The notes under the pieces are model-generated. The model saw only the letters and a list, made by a program, of their open reading frames with translations. It was not told the DNA's origin and did no database searches. The translations under genes were made by a program, and so were the position numbers. Shown piece by piece: positions 15,301 to 23,831 of a stretch of 64,000 nucleotides of DNA. Source of the DNA: Caballeronia insecticola (GTDB lineage: Bacteria > Pseudomonadota > Gammaproteobacteria > Burkholderiales > Burkholderiaceae); the NCBI RefSeq assembly GCF_000402035.1, contig NC_021288.1:310001-374000 (forward strand), read 5' to 3'. Each line of letters starts with the position of its first letter. Positions within the stretch are counted from its first letter, which is position 1.

Positions 15301-17610
15301 ATGGATCACCCCGTGGACGACCCCGATCACGCCCGCGACTATCCGTATTCATCAGGCGGCTGGGGCTCCGTCAAAGCCGTCGCCAAGATACTGGCGCAGG
15401 AGAAAGCGCCGCTCAAGGGCGCCACGGTACTGCTGCATCAGAACAAGACCGGTGGTTTCGCCTGCGTGAGTTGCTCGTGGGCCAAACCCGCGCATCCGCA
15501 CACATTCGAATTCTGCGAAAGCGGGGCCAAAGCCACGGCATGGGACACGACGTCCAAGCGCGTGGGCCCCGCGTTTTTCGATCAGCACACTGTCGCGGAA
15601 CTCAACCAATGGCACGATCACGATCTCGAAGAGGCGGGCCGGCTCACCGCGCCGCTGCGCTATGACGCCGTCAGCGACAAGTACGTCGAGGTGAGCTGGG
15701 ACGAAGCGTTCGAGGATATCGGCGCCGAGTTGCGGGCGATGCATCCGGATGCGGTCGCGTTCTATACCTCGGGCCGCGCGTCGCTCGAAACCTCGTACAT
15801 GTTCCAGCTTTTTGCGCGCATGTATGGGACCAACAATCTGCCGGATAGCTCGAACATGTGTCACGAGAGCACGAGCGTCGGCTTGCAGAAGGCGATCGGT
15901 TCGGGCGTGGGCACGATCCGGCTCGAAGACTTCGAGAAAACCGACCTGATGTATTTCTTCGGACAGAACGTCGGCACGAACAGCCCGCGCATGCTTCATC
16001 AATTGCAGGACGCGCGCAAGCGCGATGTGCCCATCGTCACGTTCAATCCGCTGCGCGAGCCGGGCTTGTTGCGCTTCTCCAATCCGCAATCGCCAACGGA
16101 GATGCTCACGCCCGCGCACACGCAGATCAGCACGCAATATCACCAGTTGAAGGTCGGGGGCGATACGGCTGCCATCGTCGGCATGTGCAAGGCGGTGATC
16201 GCCGCCGACGATCGCGCCATCGAACACGATCTGCCCCGCGTGCTCGATACGGCGTTCATCGCCGAACACACGACGGGCTTCGACGATTTCGCGCGCTATG
16301 TACGTAAGACGTCGTGGACCGACATCGAGCGCATCAGCGGCCTTGCTCGCGACGACATCGAAGCGGCGGCGCACGAGTACACGAAAGCTGCCGCCGTGAT
16401 CGTGCATTACGGCATGGGGCTTACGCAGCATCGGCTCGGCGTGCAGAACGTGCGCATGGTGTGCAACCTGCTCTTTCTGCGCGGCAATATCGGCCGGCCG
16501 GGCGCCGGTCCTTCGCCGATTCGCGGCCACTCCAACGTGCAGGGTCAGCGCACCGTGGGCATCACCGAGAAGCCGGAGCTTGCGCCGCTGGATGTGCTCG
16601 CGAAGCAGTTCGGCTTCGAGCCGCCGCGCAAGAAGGGCATGAATATCGTCGAGACGTTCGAGGCGATGATCGAGGGCAAGGTCAGCGCGGTCATCAATCT
16701 GGGCGGCAATCTGGTGCGCTCGGTGCCGGACCGCAATCGCATCGAGCCGGCGTGGCGAAGCCTGCGTCTCACGGTCAACATCACGACGAAGCTCAATCGC
16801 AGTCATCTCGTACATGGCGCGAAGTCGTACATTCTGCCGTGCCTGAGCCGCATTGAAATCGATACGCAGGCGAGCGGCGATCAGACCGTGTCGATGGAAG
16901 ACAGCACCGGCTGCATGCATGGCTCGCGTGGTGTGACCGCGCCCGCGGCAACGGGTATTCGTTCGGAGCCGTCGATTGTTGCCGCGCTCGCGAAGCACAC
17001 GTTGCGCGAACGTTCGACTGTCGACTGGGACCGCTGGTGCGACGACTATTCGCTCGTGCGCGACGAGATCGCGAAAACATGGCCCGAGACGTTCCATGAT
17101 TTCAACGCACGTCTCTGGACGCCAGGCGGATTTCCGCGCGTGCTGCCCGCGCGCGAACGCATATGGAAGACCGAAAGCGGCAAGGCGGAATTCTTCGTGC
17201 CCGAGATGCTCGAGGAAGATCCGGACATGCCCGTGCGCGAGCCGGATGCGCTGCGTCTGACAACGCTACGAAGCGACAGCCAGTTCAATACGACGATCTA
17301 TGCGCACGACGACCGCTTTCGCGGAATCAAAAGCAGCCGCATGGTCATTCTGATGAACGAACGCGACATGCGCGCAAGAAGCCTGCATGCGGGCGATGAA
17401 ATCGCCCTCGAAACCATTGCCGACGATGGCGTAGAGCGGCGCGTCGCAAACCTGACGCTGGTTCCTTACGCGATTCCAGAGGGATGCATCGCCGGTTACT
17501 ATCCGGAGTGCAATCCCTTGTTGCCGCTTTGGCACCATGCCAAGGAAAGCAAGGTGCCGGGCGCCAAGTCGATCCCCGTGCGGATGATCGCCGCTCGCAA
17601 GCGCGTGTAG
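15301..17610 (+). CDS. FdhF/YdeP-family molybdopterin oxidoreductase
   Basis: This 769-residue protein belongs to the formate-dehydrogenase-alpha-like YdeP group. It has Cys55-x2-Cys58-x13-Cys72 near the N-terminus (iron-sulfur ligands of the family), a molybdopterin domain, and the SSNMCHEST motif whose Cys187 matches the Mo-coordinating Cys/Sec of formate dehydrogenases. The C-terminal dinucleotide-binding domain is complete. E. coli YdeP is linked to acid resistance and its reaction is unknown. No diaphorase, quinone-linked or maturation gene is adjacent, so the electron partner is unknown. The start is ATG 15301 with AGGAG at 15286. An earlier in-frame start would be non-homologous. Confidence 0.85.
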   Translation: MDHPVDDPDHARDYPYSSGGWGSVKAVAKILAQEKAPLKGATVLLHQNKTGGFACVSCSWAKPAHPHTFEFCESGAKATAWDTTSKRVGPAFFDQHTVAELNQWHDHDLEEAGRLTAPLRYDAVSDKYVEVSWDEAFEDIGAELRAMHPDAVAFYTSGRASLETSYMFQLFARMYGTNNLPDSSNMCHESTSVGLQKAIGSGVGTIRLEDFEKTDLMYFFGQNVGTNSPRMLHQLQDARKRDVPIVTFNPLREPGLLRFSNPQSPTEMLTPAHTQISTQYHQLKVGGDTAAIVGMCKAVIAADDRAIEHDLPRVLDTAFIAEHTTGFDDFARYVRKTSWTDIERISGLARDDIEAAAHEYTKAAAVIVHYGMGLTQHRLGVQNVRMVCNLLFLRGNIGRPGAGPSPIRGHSNVQGQRTVGITEKPELAPLDVLAKQFGFEPPRKKGMNIVETFEAMIEGKVSAVINLGGNLVRSVPDRNRIEPAWRSLRLTVNITTKLNRSHLVHGAKSYILPCLSRIEIDTQASGDQTVSMEDSTGCMHGSRGVTAPAATGIRSEPSIVAALAKHTLRERSTVDWDRWCDDYSLVRDEIAKTWPETFHDFNARLWTPGGFPRVLPARERIWKTESGKAEFFVPEMLEEDPDMPVREPDALRLTTLRSDSQFNTTIYAHDDRFRGIKSSRMVILMNERDMRARSLHAGDEIALETIADDGVERRVANLTLVPYAIPEGCIAGYYPECNPLLPLWHHAKESKVPGAKSIPVRMIAARKRV

Positions 17611-17634
17611 CCGGGCTCGGTCATCGACCGCGCC

Positions 17635-18501
17635 TCAGATGATCGGCTTGCCACCCGTCACCGCGATGGTCGCGCCCGAGATGTAGCTCGCCTCGTCGGT
17701 GGCCAGCATCACATAGGCGGCGGCCAGTTCGGCCGGCTGGCCGGGACGCTTCATCGGCGTTTGCGTGCCGAAGTTCTCGACGCTCGATAGCGGCATCGTC
17801 GATGGAATGAGCGGCGTCCATATCGGCCCCGGCGCCACGCAGTTCGCGCGAATGCCGCGCTCGGCCAGCAGTTGCGCCAGTCCGCCCGTGAAGTTCTGAA
17901 TCGCGCCCTTCGTGCTCGCATAAGCGATCAGACCGGGATTCGGCGCATCGGCGTTGACGGACGTCGTGTTGATGATCGTGCCGCCCGATTGCATATGCGC
18001 GAGCGCCGCTTTGGTGATGCGGAACATCGCGCCGATGTTGGTCGAATACGTCTTGTCCCATTCGTCGTCGCTGATATCTTCGAGCTTGTCGTAGCTGGCC
18101 TGATAAGCAGCGTTGTTCACCAGCACGTCGATGCGCCCGAACGCTTCGGCGGTCTTTGCGACGAGCGCCTTGCAATGCTCGCGATCGGTAATGTCGCCGG
18201 GCAACAGGAGCGCGCGCCGCCCGGCCTGTTCGACCCAGCGCGCGGTGTCCTTCGCGTCGTCGTGCTCGTCGAGGTATGCGATGGCAACATCCGCTCCTTC
18301 GCGCGCGTATGCAATCGCGACCGCCCGGCCAATGCCGCTGTCCGCACCGGTGATGAGCGCAATCTTGTCCGCGAGCCGGTTGCTGCCCCGATAGCTCGAT
18401 TCGCCGTGATCGGGCTGCGGGTTCATCGGCGCGGTGAGTCCGGGGCGGCGATCCTGCTGTTGTGAGGGCAGGGGCGGGCGGGGATATTCAGAGACGGTCA
18501 T
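17635..18501 (-). CDS. SDR family oxidoreductase, YghA/general-stress-protein-39 type
   Basis: This 288-residue short-chain dehydrogenase has an extended N-terminus (about 40 residues, proline rich) typical of YghA/GSP39 proteins. It shows the NAD(P) motif TGADSGIGR, NNAAYQ, and the active-site tyrosine/lysine YASTK. Homologues are induced by general stress and reduce aldehydes or ketones, and the physiological substrate is unclear. AAAGGAAC precedes ATG 18501. It converges on the YdeP-like gene with only about 24 bp between the stops. Confidence 0.88.
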   Translation of the reverse strand: MTVSEYPRPPLPSQQQDRRPGLTAPMNPQPDHGESSYRGSNRLADKIALITGADSGIGRAVAIAYAREGADVAIAYLDEHDDAKDTARWVEQAGRRALLLPGDITDREHCKALVAKTAEAFGRIDVLVNNAAYQASYDKLEDISDDEWDKTYSTNIGAMFRITKAALAHMQSGGTIINTTSVNADAPNPGLIAYASTKGAIQNFTGGLAQLLAERGIRANCVAPGPIWTPLIPSTMPLSSVENFGTQTPMKRPGQPAELAAAYVMLATDEASYISGATIAVTGGKPII

Positions 18502-18606
18502 GGTCTGTTCCTTTGACTGGATGCACGGTCGTTTGTGCTGGCTTGATCGCCTGGCAATGCAGGTCGATCAGTTGTTTACGCATCGAGCGATTTCCGTGAT
18601 TCGGCT

Positions 18607-20400
18607 TTAGTCCTTGTGTCCGGGAAGCACGGCGCCGAGCACCTGTCTCGCGGTATCGACAATCACGTTGCCCTGTTGCGGATCGCCCTTCATGAGCGTG
18701 GTCGCGAACGCTTTGGCCTGTTGCAGCGTAATATGCGGCGGCAGCGGCGGCACGTTCGGGTCTGCCTTGACTTCGATGACGACCGGCCGGTCCGATGCGA
18801 ACGCCTGGTCCCAGACCGCAGCGATGCGCTCGTCGTCATCGACATAAAAGCCCTTTAGCCCGATCATTTCCGCGAACTGGTGATACGGCACGGAAGGAAT
18901 ATTCTGCGATGCCTCGAACTTCGGATCGCCTTCCATCACGCGCTGCTCCCAGGTGACCTGATTCAAATCCTGATTGTTGAGGACCATGCAGATCCAGCGC
19001 GGATCGGACCATTGCTTCCAGTACTTGGCAACGGTGATGAGTTCGGCCATGTTGTTCATCTGCATGGCGCCGTCGCCGACGAGCGCCACGACCGGCCGCG
19101 ACGGATACGCGAACTTCGCCGCGATCGCATAAGGCACGGCTGCGCCCATCGATGCGAGGCCGCCCGAGAGCGAGCACATCATGCCGCGCTTGACCTTCAG
19201 ATCGCGCGCATACCAGTTCGCGCACGAGCCTGAATCGCAGGTGACGATAGCGTCGGCCGGCACGCGCGGCGACAGTTCCCACACGGTGCGTTGGGGATTC
19301 ACGCCGCCTTTTGCGGGCTCCAGCGCACGTTTTTCCAGTGTCTTCCACCAGTCGCTCGTCCAGCCCTCGATGCGCTTGCGCCAGGCGTCGTCGCTCTTGT
19401 GCGTAAGCAGCGGCAACAGTTCGCGCAACGTCTCGGCACTGTCGCCTACGAGGTTCACTTCCATCGGATAGCGGATGGAGAGCATGTCGGCCTTGATGTC
19501 GATCTGCACGCCGCGCGCCGCACCTTCCTTCGGCAAGAATTCGGCATAAGGAAAGCCGGAGCCGATCATGAGCAACGTGTCGCATTCGTTCATCAGCTTG
19601 TAGCTCGGCTCGGTTCCGAGCAGACCGATGGAGCCGGTGACGAAGGGCAAGTCATCCGGCAGAACGGCCTTGCCGAGCAGCGCCTTTGCCACGCCTGCGC
19701 CGAGCTTTTCTGCAACTGCGATCACTTCATCCGTGGCATGCAGGGCGCCCGCGCCGACCAGAATCGCGACCTTCTTGCCGGCGTTGAGCACATCGGCGGC
19801 ACGTTGGAGATCCTCGGCGTAGGGCACGACTTTCGGCGCCTCATAGCCGACTCCCGAATGCAACGTGCCATGCTTTCTGCCCGGAGACTCGTATTCGAGA
19901 TCTTGCAGATCGTTCGGCAGCACGAGCGCAGTCACGCGCTTTTCCGACAGCGCGATACGCACTGCGCGATCCACCAGATGCCTGATCTGCTGTGGAACGC
20001 TCGCCTGTTGCACGTATGCGCCCGCTACGTCCTTGAGCATCGACGGTAAATCGATCTCTTGCTGATAATGGCCGCCCAGTGCGGCACGCGCCTGCTGGCC
20101 CACTATGGCGAGCACCGGCATGTGGTCGAGCCGTGCGTCGTAGAGACCGGTGATGAGATGGCTCGCGCCCGGCCCCGATGTTGCGATGCACACACCCAGT
20201 TCGCCCGTGAACTTGGCATGCGCCGACGCCATGAAGGCCGCCATTTCTTCATGCCGCGCCTGTATGAATTCGATCTTTCCCTGCGCGCGGTTCAGCGCCC
20301 CGAATACACCGTTGATGCCGTCGCCGGGATAGCCGTAAATGCGTCTGACGCCCCATGCATAAAGGCGGTCAACGAGAAAATCGCCGACAGTCGCTGCCAT
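18607..20400 (-). CDS. Thiamine diphosphate-dependent oxidase/decarboxylase, pyruvate oxidase-like (PoxB/YdaP)
   Basis: This 597-residue ThDP enzyme has three domains: an N-terminal PYR domain with the catalytic Glu in QARHEEMAAF, a central FAD/DHS-like domain, and a C-terminal PP domain with GDGAMQMNNMAELITVAKY...NNQDLNQ (ThDP and Mg binding). The pattern matches pyruvate oxidase/YdaP proteins more than acetolactate synthase. A quinone-linked pyruvate to acetate reaction is therefore plausible, though the membrane-binding tail of PoxB is not evident. I take ATG 20400 because the domain begins MAATVGDFLVDRL there. An ATG at 20523 adds a non-homologous extension. Confidence 0.82.
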   Translation of the reverse strand: MAATVGDFLVDRLYAWGVRRIYGYPGDGINGVFGALNRAQGKIEFIQARHEEMAAFMASAHAKFTGELGVCIATSGPGASHLITGLYDARLDHMPVLAIVGQQARAALGGHYQQEIDLPSMLKDVAGAYVQQASVPQQIRHLVDRAVRIALSEKRVTALVLPNDLQDLEYESPGRKHGTLHSGVGYEAPKVVPYAEDLQRAADVLNAGKKVAILVGAGALHATDEVIAVAEKLGAGVAKALLGKAVLPDDLPFVTGSIGLLGTEPSYKLMNECDTLLMIGSGFPYAEFLPKEGAARGVQIDIKADMLSIRYPMEVNLVGDSAETLRELLPLLTHKSDDAWRKRIEGWTSDWWKTLEKRALEPAKGGVNPQRTVWELSPRVPADAIVTCDSGSCANWYARDLKVKRGMMCSLSGGLASMGAAVPYAIAAKFAYPSRPVVALVGDGAMQMNNMAELITVAKYWKQWSDPRWICMVLNNQDLNQVTWEQRVMEGDPKFEASQNIPSVPYHQFAEMIGLKGFYVDDDERIAAVWDQAFASDRPVVIEVKADPNVPPLPPHITLQQAKAFATTLMKGDPQQGNVIVDTARQVLGAVLPGHKD

Positions 20401-20529
20401 GATCGAAGCTCCGAAGAATGAATGGATGAAAGCAATGCACAAGATGGCTTTAGGCAAAAAGCCGCAATGCTCATGCCGGGCGGGCGAAGCGATCGGGCGT
20501 GCTCGTGGCAAACGAAAGCGCATCGGCCG

Positions 20530-20904
20530 CTAACGGCTTGCATCGCTTAAACGCATCACCGTAAAGCTTTCGACGACTTCGGTCAGGAGATGAAAATCGA
20601 CAGGCTTGGAAAGAAAAGCGCTCCAGAGCACGGGTGCGCTCGCGGGCGGTTGGCCACCCGAAATGAGGATGACGGGGATGGTGCTGAGCGCCGGCGAGCA
20701 TCGGAGTCGCTCGCAAAGCTGAATGCCGTCCAACTCCGGCATCTCGAAGTCCGTAACGATGATGTCGGGCACATGCTTGACCGCCAGCGAAAGCGCGGCT
20801 TTTCCATGTCCGGCCACGAACACGGTGAAACCGCGCGCTTCGAATACGAAACGAAGTGCGAGAAGAGAATCGTAGTCATCGTCGACGACCAGAACCGAAT
20901 GCAT
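20530..20904 (-). CDS. Single-domain response regulator (receiver only)
   Basis: This 124-residue protein is a CheY-like receiver with no output domain. The acidic pocket is VVDDDYD, the phosphoryl-acceptor Asp is in DIIVTDFEMPELDG, the Ser is in ILISGG and the Lys is in FLSKPVD. ATG 20904 follows AGCAGG. An in-frame ATG at 20931 is an alternative. It lies about 210 bp downstream of and in the same direction as the GAF histidine kinase, so it may receive phosphate from it and pass it on or act by protein contact. Confidence 0.85.
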   Translation of the reverse strand: MHSVLVVDDDYDSLLALRFVFEARGFTVFVAGHGKAALSLAVKHVPDIIVTDFEMPELDGIQLCERLRCSPALSTIPVILISGGQPPASAPVLWSAFLSKPVDFHLLTEVVESFTVMRLSDASR

Positions 20905-21111
20905 TGCTTGCACCTGCTGAATGTGTCTCATCTTTCATAAGCGCACGGAGCGTGCCGGCGATGAAGGTGTGCAATCGAGTTTGGTCGGTATCGCTCGCGG
21001 ATTACAAGTTCGATGCACACTCGGGCGCAACGGACAGGTAAGCCTGATTCGCGAGAAGGGCGCCGCGCATACACGGTGAGTCGGACATTTAGGCGCGTTC
21101 CGCCTGAACGC

Positions 21112-22395
21112 TCAACGTTGCTGCCCCGATGGCTTGGTCGTCAAAGGAATTCGCGCGATGAAGCGCGTTCCGTCGTCGTTCGAAGAGTACGCGTGGATCG
21201 TTCCGCCGTGCGCTTTCACGACCTGCTGGCATATATACAGTCCAAGACCCAGCCCCTGGTTTGTCGCCTTGCTGGCGGGGCGCCAGTACGGCTCAAATAC
21301 CTTCGACAGCGCCTCTTGAGGAATGACATCGCCCTGGTTTGCGACCTGGATGACCAAGTCTAGATCATCGGTGACGACCGATACGGAGATGGGTTCCTCA
21401 CTGGACCCGTGAGTCACAGCGTTGACGATCAGATTGGCAAGAAGCTGTTGCAGACGCGCCGGGTCGCAGCGGACATCTCGATCGATCTTCATCGTGAATT
21501 GGATCGAGCGCCCTTCGTTCGCTTGCGCTATTTCCTGCACGACCGCCTGAAGGTAGGCGGACAGATTTTCGACGCATTCGATGTGTGCTGGAATTCCATT
21601 CCCCAGCCGGCCGCGCGCGAAGTCCATGATGTCGTCGATGAGCCGCGACATGCGGGTCACGCTCGACTTGAGCAGCTTGCTGACGGTCAGTACTTCGGGT
21701 GTCGCCGGTCGAGCATGAAGATAATCGGCACTTGCGCCGATCGCCGCCAGCGGAGAGCGGAGATCATGACCGAGCACGGCAATGAATTCCTCGCGGAGCT
21801 TTGCCGTTTCACGCTCAGTCATCAACAGGTTTTCGGTCGTCGACTGTCGCTTTTCGCCGTCCAGCTGCATGGCGATCAGCTTCGCGAATACCTCGAACAT
21901 GCGGACGATACGCGGCTCCGAGACCTTCATTGGACGTCCGTCGATTGCGCACAAGTTGCCGAAATACTCTCCATTGGACAGCACGATTGGCACCGAAATA
22001 TAGCTGCGCAATTTGTAAATGGACGGCGTGTGATGGTTTCGATAAGTCGCATCGATGCTGAAGTCGTCGACCACGATCGGCGCACGGGCGCAGCGTGACT
22101 CGTGACAGAGCGTGCTGTGCAGTTCCAGCTGGCCCCCAGGCAGAAGGCCGAAATTGACGTTGTCCTTGACCGCACATGCAGTCCACGACAAGTCACTGAC
22201 GCGCGCCACTGCGGCGAAACCCATCCCCGATTCGCTGCAAATCATGTCCAGCATCGACGGTACGGCCGAGATCTGAGCCACCGCGCCGACGTCGCGCAAA
22301 ATCATCTCTCGCGACTCGAAAGTCTCACTCGAAGATATGGTCGGTCCAACGGGGCACTCGTGAGGAGCCTCATCGGGGACAGAATCCTTCGTCAT
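21112..22395 (-). CDS. GAF-domain sensor histidine kinase
   Basis: This 427-residue cytosolic kinase has an N-terminal GAF domain (about residues 35-170, with SICKLRSYIS-like and NGEYFGNLCAID strands), a HisKA helix with the phosphorylated His in FIAVLGHDLRSPL, and a HATPase domain with N-box LLANLIVNAVTHG and G-box GLGLGLYICQQVVKAHGG. There is no membrane segment, so the signal is intracellular. The GAF contains CHESRCARAP, a cysteine pair that could serve redox or ligand sensing. GAGG precedes ATG 22395. Its likely partner is the receiver protein at 20530. Confidence 0.87.
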   Translation of the reverse strand: MTKDSVPDEAPHECPVGPTISSSETFESREMILRDVGAVAQISAVPSMLDMICSESGMGFAAVARVSDLSWTACAVKDNVNFGLLPGGQLELHSTLCHESRCARAPIVVDDFSIDATYRNHHTPSIYKLRSYISVPIVLSNGEYFGNLCAIDGRPMKVSEPRIVRMFEVFAKLIAMQLDGEKRQSTTENLLMTERETAKLREEFIAVLGHDLRSPLAAIGASADYLHARPATPEVLTVSKLLKSSVTRMSRLIDDIMDFARGRLGNGIPAHIECVENLSAYLQAVVQEIAQANEGRSIQFTMKIDRDVRCDPARLQQLLANLIVNAVTHGSSEEPISVSVVTDDLDLVIQVANQGDVIPQEALSKVFEPYWRPASKATNQGLGLGLYICQQVVKAHGGTIHAYSSNDDGTRFIARIPLTTKPSGQQR

Positions 22396-22927
22396 TGTTG
22401 CGTAGCCTCGTTTCGATTTTTGCCAGTTCCGCGAGCAGGGCAATGAGGGTTCGAGCATGATTCCCGTCTGACAGTATCCGTCAAAGGAGGCGTCAAATGC
22501 GTTCTTTCACGTATCGCGGGTCGTGAGCGATGAACGCCGACGATGCCATTGTGAAGGCAACGCGTATCCGGATATTTTATTGGAGATCTCGGGCTAAGCC
22601 GCTTTTGCGGCTTTCGTAAGATGAATGTCGGGGCGACAGTGTGTAGATCAAGCAGAGCGACTTCGCCCGTGCGCCTGTTGCTGGCAGGTCAGGGCGCGCC
22701 TTCAACGAAGCGATCGGCATCGCCAAGGCGGTTCGTTCAACAAGGCGATGGCCGCTCAGAAGTAATCAGGTTTGAGGCTTGGCTCGTGTTTGCGGACGGG
22801 CATTGCCTGGCGGCGCTACCCGTCCGTTTCATTTCTATTTGAGCGTTCGTGAAGCGCTCCAAGCTATGCGTAACGCGCGTTATTGCGGGCGCATTTTGTG
22901 AATGAGCGTCTCCCGCCACGCACAAGC
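22396..22927. other. 532-bp intergenic stretch without a supported protein gene
   Basis: No frame here has convincing protein character. It contains a perfect hairpin AAGCCGC-TTTT-GCGGCTT (22596-22613) and, 180 bp later, a terminator-like hairpin with a T-rich tail on the plus strand. Together these could delimit a plus-strand small RNA, since no plus-strand gene precedes the terminator. Confidence 0.35.
22793..22840 (+). terminator. Rho-independent terminator-like hairpin
   Basis: CGGACGGG (22793-22800) pairs with CCCGTCCG (22819-22826) across an 18-nt loop and is followed by TTTCATTTCTATTT. Both flanking genes run on the minus strand, so the transcript it would end is unassigned. Confidence 0.45.
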
Positions 22928-23104
22928 TCAACGCCGCGCGCGACGCTTCTTCGGCTTGCTCGGTGCAAGCGCCGCCGACCAGAAGTTGGAAACTTGTCGC
23001 TTTGCCTGCGCGGTAGCGCGGCCTCGCGTCGAACCGACCACCGCATTGGCGCCCGAGAGCCACATGCTCAGAAACGGATTCTTCTTCACCCAAGGGTTTT
23101 TCAT
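22928..23104 (-). CDS. Small conserved basic protein, function unknown
   Basis: This 58-residue protein reads MKNPWVKKNPFLSMWLSG followed by an Ala/Arg-rich segment and a Lys/Arg tail (PSKPKKRRARR). GGAG eight bases before ATG 23104 supports translation. The NPFLSMWLSGAN start resembles small Burkholderia proteins with a hydrophobic segment and a basic C-terminus, but I cannot name a family. The tail suggests binding to nucleic acid or to acidic lipid head groups. It is 29 bp downstream of the hemerythrin gene and probably shares its transcript. Confidence 0.5.
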   Translation of the reverse strand: MKNPWVKKNPFLSMWLSGANAVVGSTRGRATAQAKRQVSNFWSAALAPSKPKKRRARR

Positions 23105-23133
23105 AGGTCGGCTCCGGTGCGCGCAGGTTAGGG

Positions 23134-23676
23134 TCAATGCAGGCCCAGCGTGTTATCGCCGGCGTCTTTCGGGATCTTCGATTCCAGCTCGCCCTTGCGC
23201 CGTATCAACTCGCTGCCGAGTTCGTTCAGGTCGGCACCCGATTTGCGCAGCTTCGGGAACAGGTCCGATTCCTCTTCCTCGATGTGATGGCGCACCATCT
23301 CGCTCAGCACCTTGAACGTCGCGTCGAAGCCTGCTTCGCCTGCTCTGATCTGGGTGAATTTGTCGATCAGCACCTTCACGAGAAAATGCTCGACATAGGC
23401 TTCCTCGACATCCGGACGGTCGTCTTCGTCGAGCGCCTTTTGCGCGGCAGGATAGAGCAACTCTTCCTCGATCATCGCGTGAACGGTCAATTCTTCGCAG
23501 GCGCGTCGCACCAGCGTGGTCTTCGCGTCGAGATCTTCCTTGTCTGCCTTCTCGAATGCATCGAAGAGTCTTTCGACTGCGCGATGATCGTCCATCAGGA
23601 CTTCGATCGCGCCCTGATGCGGCGCGGCTTGAGTCGTTGCGGTGGTTTTCGTTTGTGTGACGATTTGGCGGGCCAT
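23134..23676 (-). CDS. Hemerythrin domain-containing protein
   Basis: This 180-residue four-helix protein has spaced metal-ligand residues: His in MDDHRAVERL, His/Glu in LTVHAMIEEELLYPA, His in VEHFLVKVL and HH-x-EEEESDLFP near residue 140. These fit a di-iron hemerythrin HHE domain able to bind O2, NO or iron. The start MARQIV at 23676 follows GGAG at good spacing. An ATG at 23706 would add ten residues. Such proteins are commonly part of oxidative or general stress responses, which suits the neighbouring stress-type genes. Confidence 0.88.
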   Translation of the reverse strand: MARQIVTQTKTTATTQAAPHQGAIEVLMDDHRAVERLFDAFEKADKEDLDAKTTLVRRACEELTVHAMIEEELLYPAAQKALDEDDRPDVEEAYVEHFLVKVLIDKFTQIRAGEAGFDATFKVLSEMVRHHIEEEESDLFPKLRKSGADLNELGSELIRRKGELESKIPKDAGDNTLGLH

Positions 23677-23831
23677 TGTGTGCTCCGGCATTAAGTGGGG
23701 TTCCACAACTCAGCAAGCCTTGGTCCCGGAAGCGTGGCGCTGTACGTTTGCAGTACAAGCGCAATTGGATCGATTTAAACGAGTCTTCCAGACAATCGAT
23801 CCGACCCCGGCCGCACTCGTTCGATCAACCG

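Noticed and set aside
22596..22613. AAGCCGC-TTTT-GCGGCTT hairpin as a terminator
   Set aside because: Neither strand has a convincing T-tract after the stem, so it is noted only as a structural element.
22737..23093. A 118-codon minus-strand frame beginning near 23093
   Set aside because: It overlaps the better supported 58-residue gene at 22928-23104, has no ribosome binding site and contains the plus-strand terminator hairpin.
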